This document shows positions 32,151 through 43,165 of a stretch of 64,000 bases of DNA, piece after piece. A model generated the notes under the pieces. That model was not told the origin of the DNA. It ran no database searches and was given only the letters and a program-made list of their open reading frames with translations. Source of the DNA: Aquilaria yunnanensis (taxonomy: Eukaryota; Streptophyta; Magnoliopsida; Malvales; Thymelaeaceae); contig CM077598.1 in the NCBI GenBank assembly GCA_039654915.1, positions 75,792,041 through 75,856,040 of the forward strand, in the 5' to 3' direction. The position numbers were made by a program, and so were the translations under genes. The stretch's first letter is position 1; every line of letters begins with the position of its first letter.

Positions 32151-35100
32151 CTATGACTCCAACTGATGTTGGAACCGAAGTCCAGAAAGCAACCACCACC
32201 TCCAGCGGGAGTGATCCAAACAATCACCATTGGGATACCGTCGATCGAGAGGAAAAGGAAAGTCCGGGAAATCTTGATGATGGAGTTCAAAAACCCATTG
32301 AACAAGCTTGTTCGGAGAGATGGGTCTACTGTGAAGTTCCCTTATGACGACCCCTACTAATCGTGGCAAGGATAGGGAACTGGGACATCAAAAGAATGTT
32401 CATCGATGATGGCTCCAATGTGGACATTCTTTTCTCCCACTTGTTGCCAAACTTGGGCATCTCCAAGATTGATCTCAAACCGGTTACCTCCCCTACCTTC
32501 GGGGTAGGTACCCCTGAACTCCCTGTACTCGGGTGGATCGATCTGCCTTTGATGGTAAGGGGAACTTCGGTTCAGAACAAGAAAGAGCTATTTGGCTCCA
32601 AAATGGCAAGGTTCATCATCATGGATGTCCCTTCTTCATACAACACCATCCTCAAAAGGTAGACTCAAGGAAATCTACACATTCTCCCAGATGTGAAGTA
32701 CCTAACTATCATCTTTGGCGCAAAGGAAGGGGATGTGGAAATATTCATTGATCAGGCCGAAGTAACGAAAGTCTTCGTGAAGGCAAGACAAAGACTAATG
32801 AAAGTTCATGCACAGACTTCGAGAGAAAAAAGCATGGTCGGTGAAGAGGTAATAGGAGGAGAAAGTGACTATGAGAAAATAGAAATAGAGGATGTAGAGC
32901 TTGTCCCGGGCCGAAGTAACCGAGTGGAGAAAAAACTAGCTGAAGGTGACAAGGAAAAGCTTGTATCCCTTCTATTAATGAACAAAGATCTATTTGCTTA
33001 CACTCTGAGTGATATGCCTAGGGTGGACTCCGGTATAATCCAACATTGTCTTAAAGTGTGTTAGGAGGTAAAGCCTATTCAGTAGAAAAAATGTAGCCTC
33101 TCGGCGCATAAGAACAACTTCATTAAAATCAAAGTCCAACAGCTAATGAAGGCAGGAATAATAAGGGAGGTCAAGTACCCTGAATGGCTAAGCAACGTAG
33201 TTGTTGCGACAAAGGAGGGGAGCGATAAACTCCGAATGTGTATCGACTTCCGAAACATAAACGACGCCTGCCCGAAAGACTTCTACCCTCTACCACCAAT
33301 TGACCAATTGGTAGACTCCACTGCCAAGTATGATCTACTTAGCTTCCTTGATGCCTTCAATGGATATCACCAAATTCGGATGAATCCCGAAGATGAGGAA
33401 AACACCGCCTTCATAACCGAAGTCGGTACCTACTACTACATGAGAATGCCCTTTGGCCTTAAAAATGTGGGAGCAACGTACTTGTTACCCACTCTAGGGT
33501 AGTCTAGTTATGGTGCCAAAACTGTGCATTTAAACTCCCAGGTTTGGAGTGTCCTGTAGGTCATCAGAACAACACCCCTAGTGTACATACTCAAGTGACC
33601 CTCTTGAGCACTATGTAAATACATGCATATTGGTCTAACCGTAACACATATATTTACATTTATGCACACTATGGCAGCTAAGAAGGAAAACACTAGCACA
33701 ATTCTTAGGTTTGGCTTCCACATATTAGGCAATCTTGTTAAGTTCTAGTGACCAGCTACTGCACCTGGAAATTCCACTAATAAACTGTATCATTCTAGCC
33801 ACATAGTCCCCTATTTTCTTTGCTCCATTACCAAGTAGATACTTAGAGAAAACCAAGGAATTTGTTTTACATCAATAGCCCACCTATGGACCAATTTATG
33901 GATTTTTGAAGTTGGTTACAAAATTCTGACCAAATAAACAGTAACTAAGCCAACTTTACAACATCATGTATTTGGCTATAGGGCTCTAAATCCAGAAATT
34001 CCAAATTCCAGTTAACCCTCTAGATGTCCTTTAGGTTTGGTCAAAATTTCATATCAATATTCGTTCTACCAAGAGAGATATTCAACTTTAGGTCCAGAGT
34101 CAAAATTCTGGCAACTTTTGGACCATTTTGCCCATACAATTTTTCCAAACCATGCAAACACTTCATTCACAAGGGGAAAGCCCTCCAAGGCTATCCCATA
34201 TATGTCCATTACACATATGAATTACATTCCCTTTCTTTTAACAACATTATGTGGCTAAAACAAAATTTACAAGTAAGCAGCCCATCATTTACACTTAGGC
34301 AGCTTTGCACCACATCACTTACATAGCCAAAACATTACTCAAATGTTCACATACTTGTCTCATTTTACATACACTACATGTAAATCCATACATTCACTAA
34401 AATATGGTCTTAACTTACCTAAATACGCAACCTAGGTTACAGGAGGTCCTGAGACACAATGGACTCCAAAAATAGGATGTTGGACAGCTGCTGCACAACA
34501 CAATAAGTACCACCATTAAAAATACCAAATGTGATCCTAAAATCACCCAAATTTCCATATCACAACAAGACATATGGAAGTTGATGTACCTGAAATTTCA
34601 GATCGAAACTCAAACCACAAAGGTTAGTTTGCAGGTGATTTTTCTGCTGGACCTGAAATGACAGAATTGAGGGGAGTACGTTTCATTGAGAAACTTAGTA
34701 AGGGTAGCACTTGGATTCAATAGGCAATGTAACCATCAGTAAAAACTGCATCCAAAGACACTAAAAAACAAAAACCACAATGCATATATACAAGATATAG
34801 CAACCAAATGCAGCAGCCAAACACAAACAACAAACACATTAAATGTGGCAGCAACATATACCGTAGGTTAGTCCATAAAACATGTAATAAACTTAACCAA
34901 ATCACTATGGAAGCCCTCCTCAAGCTAATGCTTGGTCTTAGGACGATTTTCACACTAGTTAGTACTAACTTTTGGGCTCTAGAAACCCAAAAATTCACTG
35001 CCATCACTGTGCACTTCACACTAGGTCACAAAACCTTCAATAAGTGCACTCCCCTCACTAAGCTTGGTTCATCAAGCACATGGCTCTCTTCCAAGCTTAG

Positions 35101-36022
35101 CCCTAGCTCCATGGATGTTTGAAAATTTCAGAAAACAACCCATGAGAGAAAGAGAACCCTTACCTTGATGGATAAGCTGAAATTGGAGCTTGATCCCAGG
35201 TGCACTCAAGCAATAGCACCAAATAGCTTCCAATTGTGCTTCCTTGACTTCAATTGCAAGTAGTTTTGAGTTTGAAGGTATGGTGGCTATAAAGGAAGTC
35301 TCAAGGAGAGAGCTGGCTTTCTTTTTTCTGGTGGAGGCCAAAATTTAGAGAGTAAAGGTGGTCTTGACTACTTAAATAGTCAAAAGTACACTAAACACAC
35401 TTAAGTAGTCTTAACCTTGTCTTATGTCATTTTCCTTGCTACAAGACTATGGTTTCTTAGTCTTAATCTCTTGCCCCACATTTGACCATCCTTATCTTCC
35501 ATTAGCATCCCTCCTTATGTGGGATAACCCCACAAAACTTCCATTTAACTTAAGTCCTAGACATACACATCTTAAGGCCTACATTAGAACACTTAGGTCC
35601 TTTATGGCTTTTTGTGTTTTCTTTGTCCAAACTTGTCTTCCATGAGTAATTTTATCCTCCAATAGAACTTTCATACCATTTATATCCTTCCCATAACTCT
35701 TCAAGTCTCTTTCTTGAGAGTTTTGCAATTGAGTACCCGAATTTTCAAAACCTTACAAAAAAGTCCATAGGTTGCTTGACAAACAAGCAATCCTTAAGGC
35801 TTTTCTTGGGGACGAGGTTACCAACTTGGAACACTTTTAAGGAGGTGTTGATCATACTTTCCCCCCCCCCCCACACTACAATCACTATGGTGAGAATTAC
35901 ACAATATATTGGTTTTTAGCCATTATGACACACTTGTAATTCTCCCATTTTGTGAGGTGGTAATAGTACTAGAGGCTGATGAACAAGGTATTTAGCTCCC
36001 AAATTGGGAGAAATATGGAAGT
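32151..36022 (+). pseudogene. RT4 protease and RT remnant, split by an insertion
   Basis: Protease: IGNWDIKRMFIDDGSNVDIL at about 32370, then VLGWIDLPLMVRGTS. RT: KYPEWLSNVVVATKEGSDKL, RMCIDFRNINDACPKDFYPL and MPFGLKNVGATY up to 33482. The rest of the motif (RLMNKV, then MEVYV) resumes at 35971-36022. The joined frame has a TAG at the QRL glutamine. RNase H, integrase and aGene are missing. Confidence 0.83.
33483..35965 (-). mobile_element. 2483 bp LTR-like insertion in RT4 RT (probable large solo LTR)
   Basis: Plus strand starts TGTTACCCACTC and ends GAGGTGGTAATA, flanked by GTACT at 33478-33482 and 35966-35970. The termini are inverted-repeat-like (TGTTACC and GGTAATA, one base off a TG...CA pair). 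No coding domain is visible. On the minus strand a TATA-like CTATTTAAG (about 35370-35380) precedes a transcribed-looking pyrimidine-rich region, typical of a long Del/Tekay-type LTR. An internal duplication was not found, so a solo LTR fits best. A run of 11 C lies near 35863. Confidence 0.7.
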
Positions 36023-36027
36023 ATATG

Positions 36028-38501
36028 TGACACGGCCATCCTTGGTCCCTACCTAGGAAGTCAGTCAGAGCTGGTCTCACAGTGGTTGCAATTGGCTAGC
36101 TGTATATGTGTGGGAATTAAAACTTCATGATACTAGTTGATTAACCTAGAATATGCAAGATGCATGCTCTTCATGCTTCGAGTTGGATTAACAAAACCCA
36201 TAAAACATTAACTTGGCCAAGAGATTTCCATAGAAAATAAGTTCAAACAGCCAAAGCATACAAAGTCAACATTTATGTGAGTTTACTACACATAACAACT
36301 GTGTGCAAGCATTCATACATAAAGTAGACTAATGCCCTCACCCAAGAGCAACCCTAGAGTCTAGGACTCCTCAAAACATTGACCATGGAGGCAACTAAGA
36401 GTACTGTATATACAAGCCTCTACTGAGATCTTCTTGATCTAACTCTCACCATGGATGCTAGTCCTAGTGGTGAGTCTCAAAAATCCTTCCTCCAAGTGCT
36501 ATTAGGCCTTACAGCCAAAGAAAGACTCTAGTTAGTACTGTTACTTGACCAACAAGTAACATATGTAGACTAGAATCATAGGAATTCTCAAGTACAATAC
36601 CTGTACAAAAGCTACTACCGCGATAACCCTCAGCGGTTACCCGGCCCAACAACTTCAGAATCTGTACAACATAACTAGGGAGTGAGAACATAAACGTTCT
36701 CAGTAAGGGTCTTCATTGTACCTTTAAGAAAACTACTAAGGACTCCACATATGATAACATATGTAACCTGCTATGAGCTCATACAGCTTGAGCGTCTGAA
36801 ATATATGCATATATAACTAGGTCCCTTCAGACCTCTCCTCATCCTGGTCCTTGAACTACAAGGCATTGCCTTGTCCTCTAGCAAGCGTAGCTTGCCAACT
36901 TAACTAGTGATAAATCACAAGTTGAACTTTCCCTTATTATGTTATACAAGGGAATTATGGTGGGACTATTGTAGACTAGGCCATAAAGATCTTGTAGACT
37001 AGGTGCACTAAGGTTTAACCTTGCAACCTCGTGGCTACCAGCACGGCTAGGTCGCCAAGGGTTCTAAACCTTTCACCCAAGCTAGTGATGCCTAGTTGTG
37101 ATCTCTTGTAAAGTAGTTTTCTTGCTTATGGCACAAGTAACAATAAAACCTTACAAAACTCAAGAAAACTCCTAGGTCTTGGTGGACTTTCGTAAGTCCC
37201 AGAGTACCCCCGGAATGCTTAGACCTCAAGGTACCCGAAGAACCCCGTTAGGTCTCCCATCGACCCTCCTAACAAAACTTGGAAAATTTTGCCAACATGC
37301 CTGTGGCGACGCGTCGCCACAGTTGGTAATGTTCTGCAAACTTTCTCCTATATTGGTGACGCATAGCCACAGTTGCTGACGTTCTACTGACCCTTTCTGG
37401 GATTGGCGACATGTCGTGGACTAGAGCACAAAATTGGTGACTCGTCACCAATCTACATTGTTGCAGAATTCTCACGCATTTTGCTGCTATGAACTTTGGA
37501 CACCTCCCAAACATATCAAACATGCTAGGAATGCCTCCAAACTTCGCATACATGTAAAACATGCTGCATAGATCACAACCAACTATCACAGGCCAATCTA
37601 TGATGCCTTATAACATCATTCCAATCCTCACAAACCTCATAATCCACCATAATTCAACCATATCCTCTAACTAATGCTAATGCTAGAATTACTCAAATTC
37701 TTCAAGCAAACTCATACCAATAGCATTAATTGAACTTCAAAACACAACTCCCTTACCTCAACTCCTAGTAACAGGCAAGAATCAAACTCTTTTCCAATCC
37801 ACTAATCTCACCAAAGTACCACTTAAGTTCCAAGCAAAACATAGGCACCAAGCATCAAATTCTTGTTTCCTAACCAAAACCCAAGCTCCTGACCAACCAA
37901 TAAAAATGAATTCAATAAAGAACCCATTGGTTACCTCGTACTAAAAACAAGGGATAGGAGAACACATGCCTCCAAGCTCCAAAACCATGGTTTAACACTT
38001 GAAATGGGCTCCCAATGGTCTATATACCTTTGATGGCTTCTCTTTGCATCAAGAAACTTGGATTTCAAGGTCAATTGGAAGGAAAAATGAGGGTGGGAAG
38101 GATGAACTCGAAATTGTGGCAGCCATCCCTCAATTTCCCTTCTTATAACCCCTGTTTAACACAAAAGCCACAAAAGTATTAGACTTAATATACTTAAGGC
38201 CCCATCTTTTGGTAACTTAGTTATTCTTGAAAAATTCTTGTTTATCTCTTCAAGTTTGGGTTAAGGTTGAAAGTTAAGTTATAAAACTTCATTTTAACCA
38301 CTCGGGACATAGCCTGGTTATTCAGGATGGAAAATTACCATTTTGCCCCTGAACCTCATTTAGTGCCTTAACCTCCTTGGAACTTAGTGAACTTTGATAA
38401 ACTTTCCTATTCCTGATATGTAAACTTCAATTAAGGTTCTGAACTTAATTTAAAACAATTTACCTTCCTCAAGTATGCTTCCCACTAATAGGGCCATAAC
38501 A
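36028..38501 (-). repeat. Del/Tekay-like chromovirus 3' LTR (2474 bp)
   Basis: On the minus strand it begins TGTTATGGCCCTATTAGTGG directly after a purine tract (GAAGGAAGGGAGAA) and ends GGATGGCCGTGTCA. ATATG at 36023-36027 is the probable target site at the far end. No protein is encoded. It contains the palindrome cluster at 37300-37460 and an about 20 bp TATA-like region near 38140. Confidence 0.72.
37300..37460. repeat. Cluster of palindromes built on GGCGAC/GTCGCC
   Basis: A perfect 18 bp palindrome GTGGCGACGCGTCGCCAC is followed by GGTGACGCATAGCCAC, GGCGACATGTCGTGG and ATTGGTGACTCGTCACCAAT at about 50 bp intervals. Several are followed by AGTTG or a similar segment. Confidence 0.8.
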
Positions 38502-38523
38502 TTCTCCCTTCCTTCTAGAATTT

Positions 38524-39509
38524 TGATGCGAACCCCTATGGTATAAAGACCATGAAACGCGCCCAAGATGAGATTCAAGCTCCACAAGACATCAAAAAGA
38601 CTGGGTTTAAAACCCCCACCCCTAATCAACCTGTGATTAGAAACGAGAAGTATAGAACTCCAAGAACACAAGCACACTTGTGCACCAAGGCAGTCCGCCA
38701 AGAACCAAAGAGAAAACCTCTCCAAAGAGCAATATTATTTCGGCATTAATCTGTATGTTTACATCCAGAATATGTGCCTTTATATAGGCCTAAACTAGGG
38801 TTAAAAGCTAGGCAAAATTCGCAGCCTAAATCCCTTAGGAATCCTAGATACAAAGACATAGGAAATCCTAGTCAAATTAGGACTCTAATTCCTAGTTTGA
38901 ACAAGTTTAATAAATGCAGCATATTCCACTTGCCCAAAACGATTTAAAACTATTCCATAGCCTAAATAACTTCCTAAATAATGTATCTAAATAGGATTTG
39001 AACGAAAATAAAATATAAATACAAGATTAAACCCGAAAACTCCCAAATAGCCTTTTTGGGTGCATTTTGGGCACTTTAAGGTTCTCTCTTGTATCTTCAG
39101 CTCCAAGCTTGAATCTTTGAGTTCCAATGGCATGAATCTTCATATTAGATGTGGTAATGAAGGTCTGGAAAGTTAGAGCTCAAAAATCCAGCTTGTGGAC
39201 ACAAAATGCATCAAGAACACTTAAGGTGGCTCAAATGGTGCACTTTGAGTGGTGTCCTTGGTGTCCTTGTTTTGTGGCTTGTCTAAGCACTCCAGAACTG
39301 AGTACCAAGCATATCCATCATCTCCATATGGTGTCTTGAAAGTTCCAGCAGCTCCTTGTGAAGTTCCATGTCCATTCTCCATGAAGAAACTTGAAACAAA
39401 GCCTTGTAGTGCACTTGAGAGCTCCTTAGCTTTCTTCCTTGTCATAGGTCCATTAGAAACCTTCAATGGGTCCTTGCCTTCTCCATGTGTGCCTTCCTTG
39501 ATCATATCA
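38524..39509 (-). mobile_element. Solo LTR (986 bp) in the chromovirus 3' region
   Basis: Plus strand starts TGATGCGAACCCC and ends TTGATCATATCA, flanked by AATTT at 38519-38523 and 39510-39514. On the minus strand a TATA box (CTATATAAAGGC, about 38775-38785) lies two thirds into the LTR. A minus-strand frame (39221-39509) reads NGPMTRKKAKELSSALQGF, reminiscent of tails of plant retroelement polyproteins; this is a weak similarity. Confidence 0.8.
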
Positions 39510-40353
39510 AATTTGGTCCCCCAAATTTCACTGCAACTCAGGAAAAACACTAGGATATCGTTTCAGTATATCCTACTCCATTTCCCAGGTAGCTTCCTCT
39601 TCACTATGGTTAGACCAAAGGATCTTAACCATTGGAATCCACTTAGTTCAAATTTTCTTGACTTGCTTATCAGGTATTCAAATGGTTTACTCTTCGTAGG
39701 TCAAGTCTTCATGAATGGGTACCACTGAAGCATTAACTACCTATCCCGGATCCACTATGCATTTTCAGAGTAGACTAACATGAAACATGTTATGCACTTG
39801 GGATAGGTTAGGTGGTAACGCCAATCGATAAGCAACTTTCCCTATCTTCTCCAATACTTCATAGGGTCCAATGTACCTATGGGCTAACTTTCCCCTCTGC
39901 CCAAAATGACTAACTCCTTTCATGGGTAACACTTTAAGAAGTACTTTTTCCCAACTTCAAGTCTCTTTTCCTTAAGTTTGCATACTTAGTTTACCAGTCA
40001 TTGGCTGCCTTAATCCATTTTTGGATTAACTTGATCTTAGCTGTGGTATCAGCTATGATTTCAGGATCGATAACTACCCTATCTATAGGGTCTGCCCAAC
40101 GATGGGGCGTCACATAATGCCTTCCATACAAAGCCTCGTATGGTGCCACACCAATAACAGTTTGATGACTGTTATTATAAGCAAACTCGATGACTGGTAA
40201 ATGCTGATCCCAATCACCTCTAAAATCAATAGCACATATATGTAACATATCCTCTAAAGTTTGAATTACTCTATCAGATTGCCCATCGGTCTAAGGATGG
40301 AAAGTAGTACTGAGACTAACCTTACTCCCTAATGCTTCTTGGAAAGCATTCAG
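39510..40353 (-). pseudogene. Del/Tekay-like integrase C-terminus and chromodomain remnant
   Basis: Minus-strand reading gives DGQSDRVIQTLEDMLHICAI, then HLPVIEFAYNNSHQTVIGVA and PYEALYGRH. The [20 protein letters not shown] block and NMFHVSLL follow, and a chromodomain-like end WSNHSEEEATWEMEYDILKR. The family's integrase glutamate (in DGQSER) is D here. Stop codons occur, for example within the chromodomain region. It is joined to N1 at about 40353; the RT and the rest are missing. Confidence 0.83.
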
Positions 40354-40399
40354 CTCTGTTCGGCAAACATTCTCATCCAGGAAAATTCTGTACTTAGAC

Positions 40400-42140
40400 A
40401 AATTTCTGGCTTTCACCATTTCTTGTCTAAAAATTCTAAGTGTAGAATTTCTTTAAGGCGCCCGAATCCCTTGTTCTTTGGAGTTTTCCTTCTTTGGTGT
40501 TGCCGAGCTTGTATACTCCCTAAGACCAGATAAGGTAATTTCCCATTTCGCCGAAGTACCCCACAGGATGGCTTTCGGGGTTCCAATTCGGCCTTTCGGG
40601 GGTGAGGTCTCTTTTTCCTTGTTCCTTTCCTTCTTGGCCTATTATGCAGGTTTGCACTTATGGGCCCCTTTTGCCGAAACGGCATGATTTCGAGCTCGGC
40701 CTTTTGCCAACTAAGTCGAGGTTAGTTTTCAACTTTCGCCAAACATTTGTGTGATGGCCGAACTCATTCAAATGGATAGTGGCTTCTACACTGGAGATAA
40801 GTGAGAAAAATGTCTCCGCGTTGGAAGTTCTTCTGGCCATTTTCCCTTTGCCTCTCTTGTAGTCCCTTTTTTCGCTACCTCTGTTGCTCGATGGTTGAGC
40901 TAGTGGGCTGAAGTGCCTTTTTATTCCGAGGTTGGTGACGGATTCTTGAAATCCTCGAGTGCTAGCGTGTTTTTGGCCATTTTCACTCCTCTGGGATGAA
41001 TTGTCCTGCACCCATTTTACCGATATATCTTAATAACGGAATTGCGTACCTTTGCCTCCATAGCTTTTCCTTAATATCGTCCGGAATGTCTTCACACTTC
41101 CTGCCTCTTCATGAGGATTTTCGGAACTTCTTGGTTGCGAGATTCCTCTTTATAAGATCTTTCCGCATTTTGTGCGACGTTATTGCACCTAGCGTTGCCA
41201 TGCTCGGATGGCCCAAGACGTTTTGGTAAGCAAATTTGATCGTTTTGGTGGCCTACCTGCCTTCGGGCCCTCGCGGGGTGTATCACAGCGCCCTGATGTT
41301 CTGCGCTTGGGGTTCCACTGACAGAGAGTTTCCACACTGGATCTACCTTCGCTCTGTCTCCTCTGTTGGTTTCAGCCTTCCCTTATTTTGGGAATTCGGC
41401 AATGCAGTCTGACAGTACCTGGGCGTTCATTGCCCTTCTAGGCTTATACGTGATGTAGTACTCTTCGAGTTCGATGCACCATTTCGATAGTCTTTTCCGA
41501 ATGCTCTACTCTTTTTTCGCGGCATTGCGCGGAGGCGGGTCACTTCGGACAACGGTCGTGTCCTGGGAAGTAGAGTCGGCGCCTTCTTCCCGTAAGTCAA
41601 GTTGTAAATGACCTCTCAGGGCAATGGGTTTTGACTTCGTTGCCGAGGAGATGGCAATTTTTTCCTCGGGTGCAGAACTCTTTCGGCGGGGAAGTCTGGG
41701 TCATCCCGACCTCAGTTTTCCCGTAGGTTGTACTCCGAGTAGCGTGGTTCCCGCCGAGGACTCATCTCGATGATCTTCATTTTCCCAATTCGTGTGAATT
41801 GGGATGGGATTCTCCACCTCACGAGGTACTGATGAGGAGGGCCTTCGGCCCGAATTTTTGCTGCGGCCTTCTTTGGCCTGACTACTGCGTCATTCCGACC
41901 ATGCCAGGACGTGGGAATTCGCGTAGGAAGCCTATAGTGATAGTCAGAGGACGTTCGTCCTCAGGCGAGGAATTCCCTGCCGCCGCTTGTTCGACTGCCG
42001 GTTAAATTTCTGGCACGGACAGAGACCTCGGAAGTACCTTGTCCTTAGAATGCCGAGTTTCAACGATGGTGACCTGGAGCTGGGTTCCTATAGACGGCGC
42101 CAAAATGATGCGGGTCCAGTTAGGTGGAGCCAGCATGTTT
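40400..42140 (-). pseudogene. N1 gag start, RNase H and integrase remnants
   Basis: Starts in the LTR with the gag frame (QLQVTIVETRHSKDK). About 500 bp of gag N-terminal sequence follows. It then jumps, near 41540, to RNase H sequence corresponding to the RT2 region PIIVRSSLPLRDVMKRVDH. Short integrase pieces follow, down to the integrase C-terminus (RKPSCGVLRRNGKLPYLVLG). Most of gag, all of protease and all of RT are absent. The same jump is present in N3 and N4. Confidence 0.78.
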
Positions 42141-43081
42141 ACTATTGTGCAACGGTGTGGGCAGCAGGGACTCCTGGATGGACACGGAGGTACCCTGAGA
42201 GGGTTACCTGAAGTGATGGCTGGCAGCTTCTGATACCGTGGCTGGTGAGGACGGGAAAGGCTCCCGGCACAGGAGAGAACTCAGAGAAGAGATCCTTCAG
42301 GGAGACCTAGCTGAAACACTCAGAAAACAGGGGTTAGGAGGCCCCCGGGGTGGATTTCCGGGGGCGAACCTCCGACGGCCAAGCTAGTGCTGTGAGAATG
42401 AGAGATACTCAGTAATAAGCACAAGGGACTCTTGCCTGGCATGTCTTTCTAAGGGCTGAAGGGACAGCATTCAGGCGGAGAGAGGAGAGCGTCCTCTTGT
42501 CCTTTTGGTTCTCCGGGCAGAGAAAACCCTTTCCGGAAGAACCCTCCCCCCTGTGATGACTTCCCTTGTATAAAAGGAAGAGGATGACCTTTTCAGATGA
42601 CGACACGTGTATGGTTTAGATGCTGTTCGTACTTCTAAGCGTGGAGGCCCCTAGTCATCTACAGGCTCTTCGGGTTGCGAGCCGAAGTAGGTGTAGCCCT
42701 ATGTGACCGGACGTTGGATAGTGACGTCGTGTCAGAGCATGCCTGGAGGTGGCGTGTTGATGACTTGTGTAAGTGGAGTGTCAGAGACTCCTTAATGGCT
42801 CTTGCCGTACATCCGAGGTTCCTTTGGTTGATGTCTCATTTCTGGGGGCCCGGTTAGAACTTCGGTCTATTCATCATCGAGGGGCTTTTTCCGGCAGAGG
42901 GTGGTTGGTCCTTTTCCCCGAGGGTGGTTTGGCCATCATCCCGAAGGACGCGTTACGCTGGCTTCCGAAATTGGAATTGGTGGGCTACCGAGGTTGAGTG
43001 CCTCAAGTGTATGACTTCCTTCACTCCGGAATCCTTTTCCGTGGTCAGTGGTCAACCAGGGTGATAGCACTTTGGCTATCA
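42106..43081 (-). repeat. N1 5' LTR (976 bp)
   Basis: Plus strand begins TGATGCGGGTCCAG and ends CACTTTGGCTATCA. CACGTG at 42604-42609, TATA-like TTTATA at about 42568-42575, hairpin with perfect arms at 42341-42365. Near its end an ATG (minus strand, MLAPPNWTRIILAPSIGT) opens the gag frame. Confidence 0.85.
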
Positions 43082-43165
43082 GTACTTAGTGAAATTTACA
43101 CAAGGAAAGCCAAAACACTTAGACAAAAAAGCGGGAGGAAGAATGAAGAGGCCTGAAGAGCTACC

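Larger units (their letters stand above)
29868..36027 (+). mobile_element. RT4: old, decayed Tat-type retrotransposon, 5' part only
   Basis: A 723 bp 5' LTR, primer site, gag, protease and part of RT can be followed to 33482. The RT resumes at 35971 after the LTR-like insertion and ends at 36027, where a Del/Tekay-like LTR begins. AGTAA at 29863-29867 is the probable left target site; the right end is lost. Frequent stops show that it is older than RT1 and RT2. Confidence 0.85.
40354..43081 (-). mobile_element. N1: non-autonomous Tat-type element, 5' LTR half
   Basis: In minus orientation: 976 bp 5' LTR (42106-43081), primer site (42085-42102), short gag start, RNase H and integrase remnants, ending at a breakpoint at 40354 inside the region downstream of integrase. 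Same family as N2, N3 and N4. Its LTR edge abuts intron 3 of the N2 aGene, so it probably inserted there. Confidence 0.82.

Noticed and set aside
33483..38501. Host genes in the AT-rich stretch
   Set aside because: Only short frames without domains; the whole stretch is bounded by LTR-type ends and target duplications.
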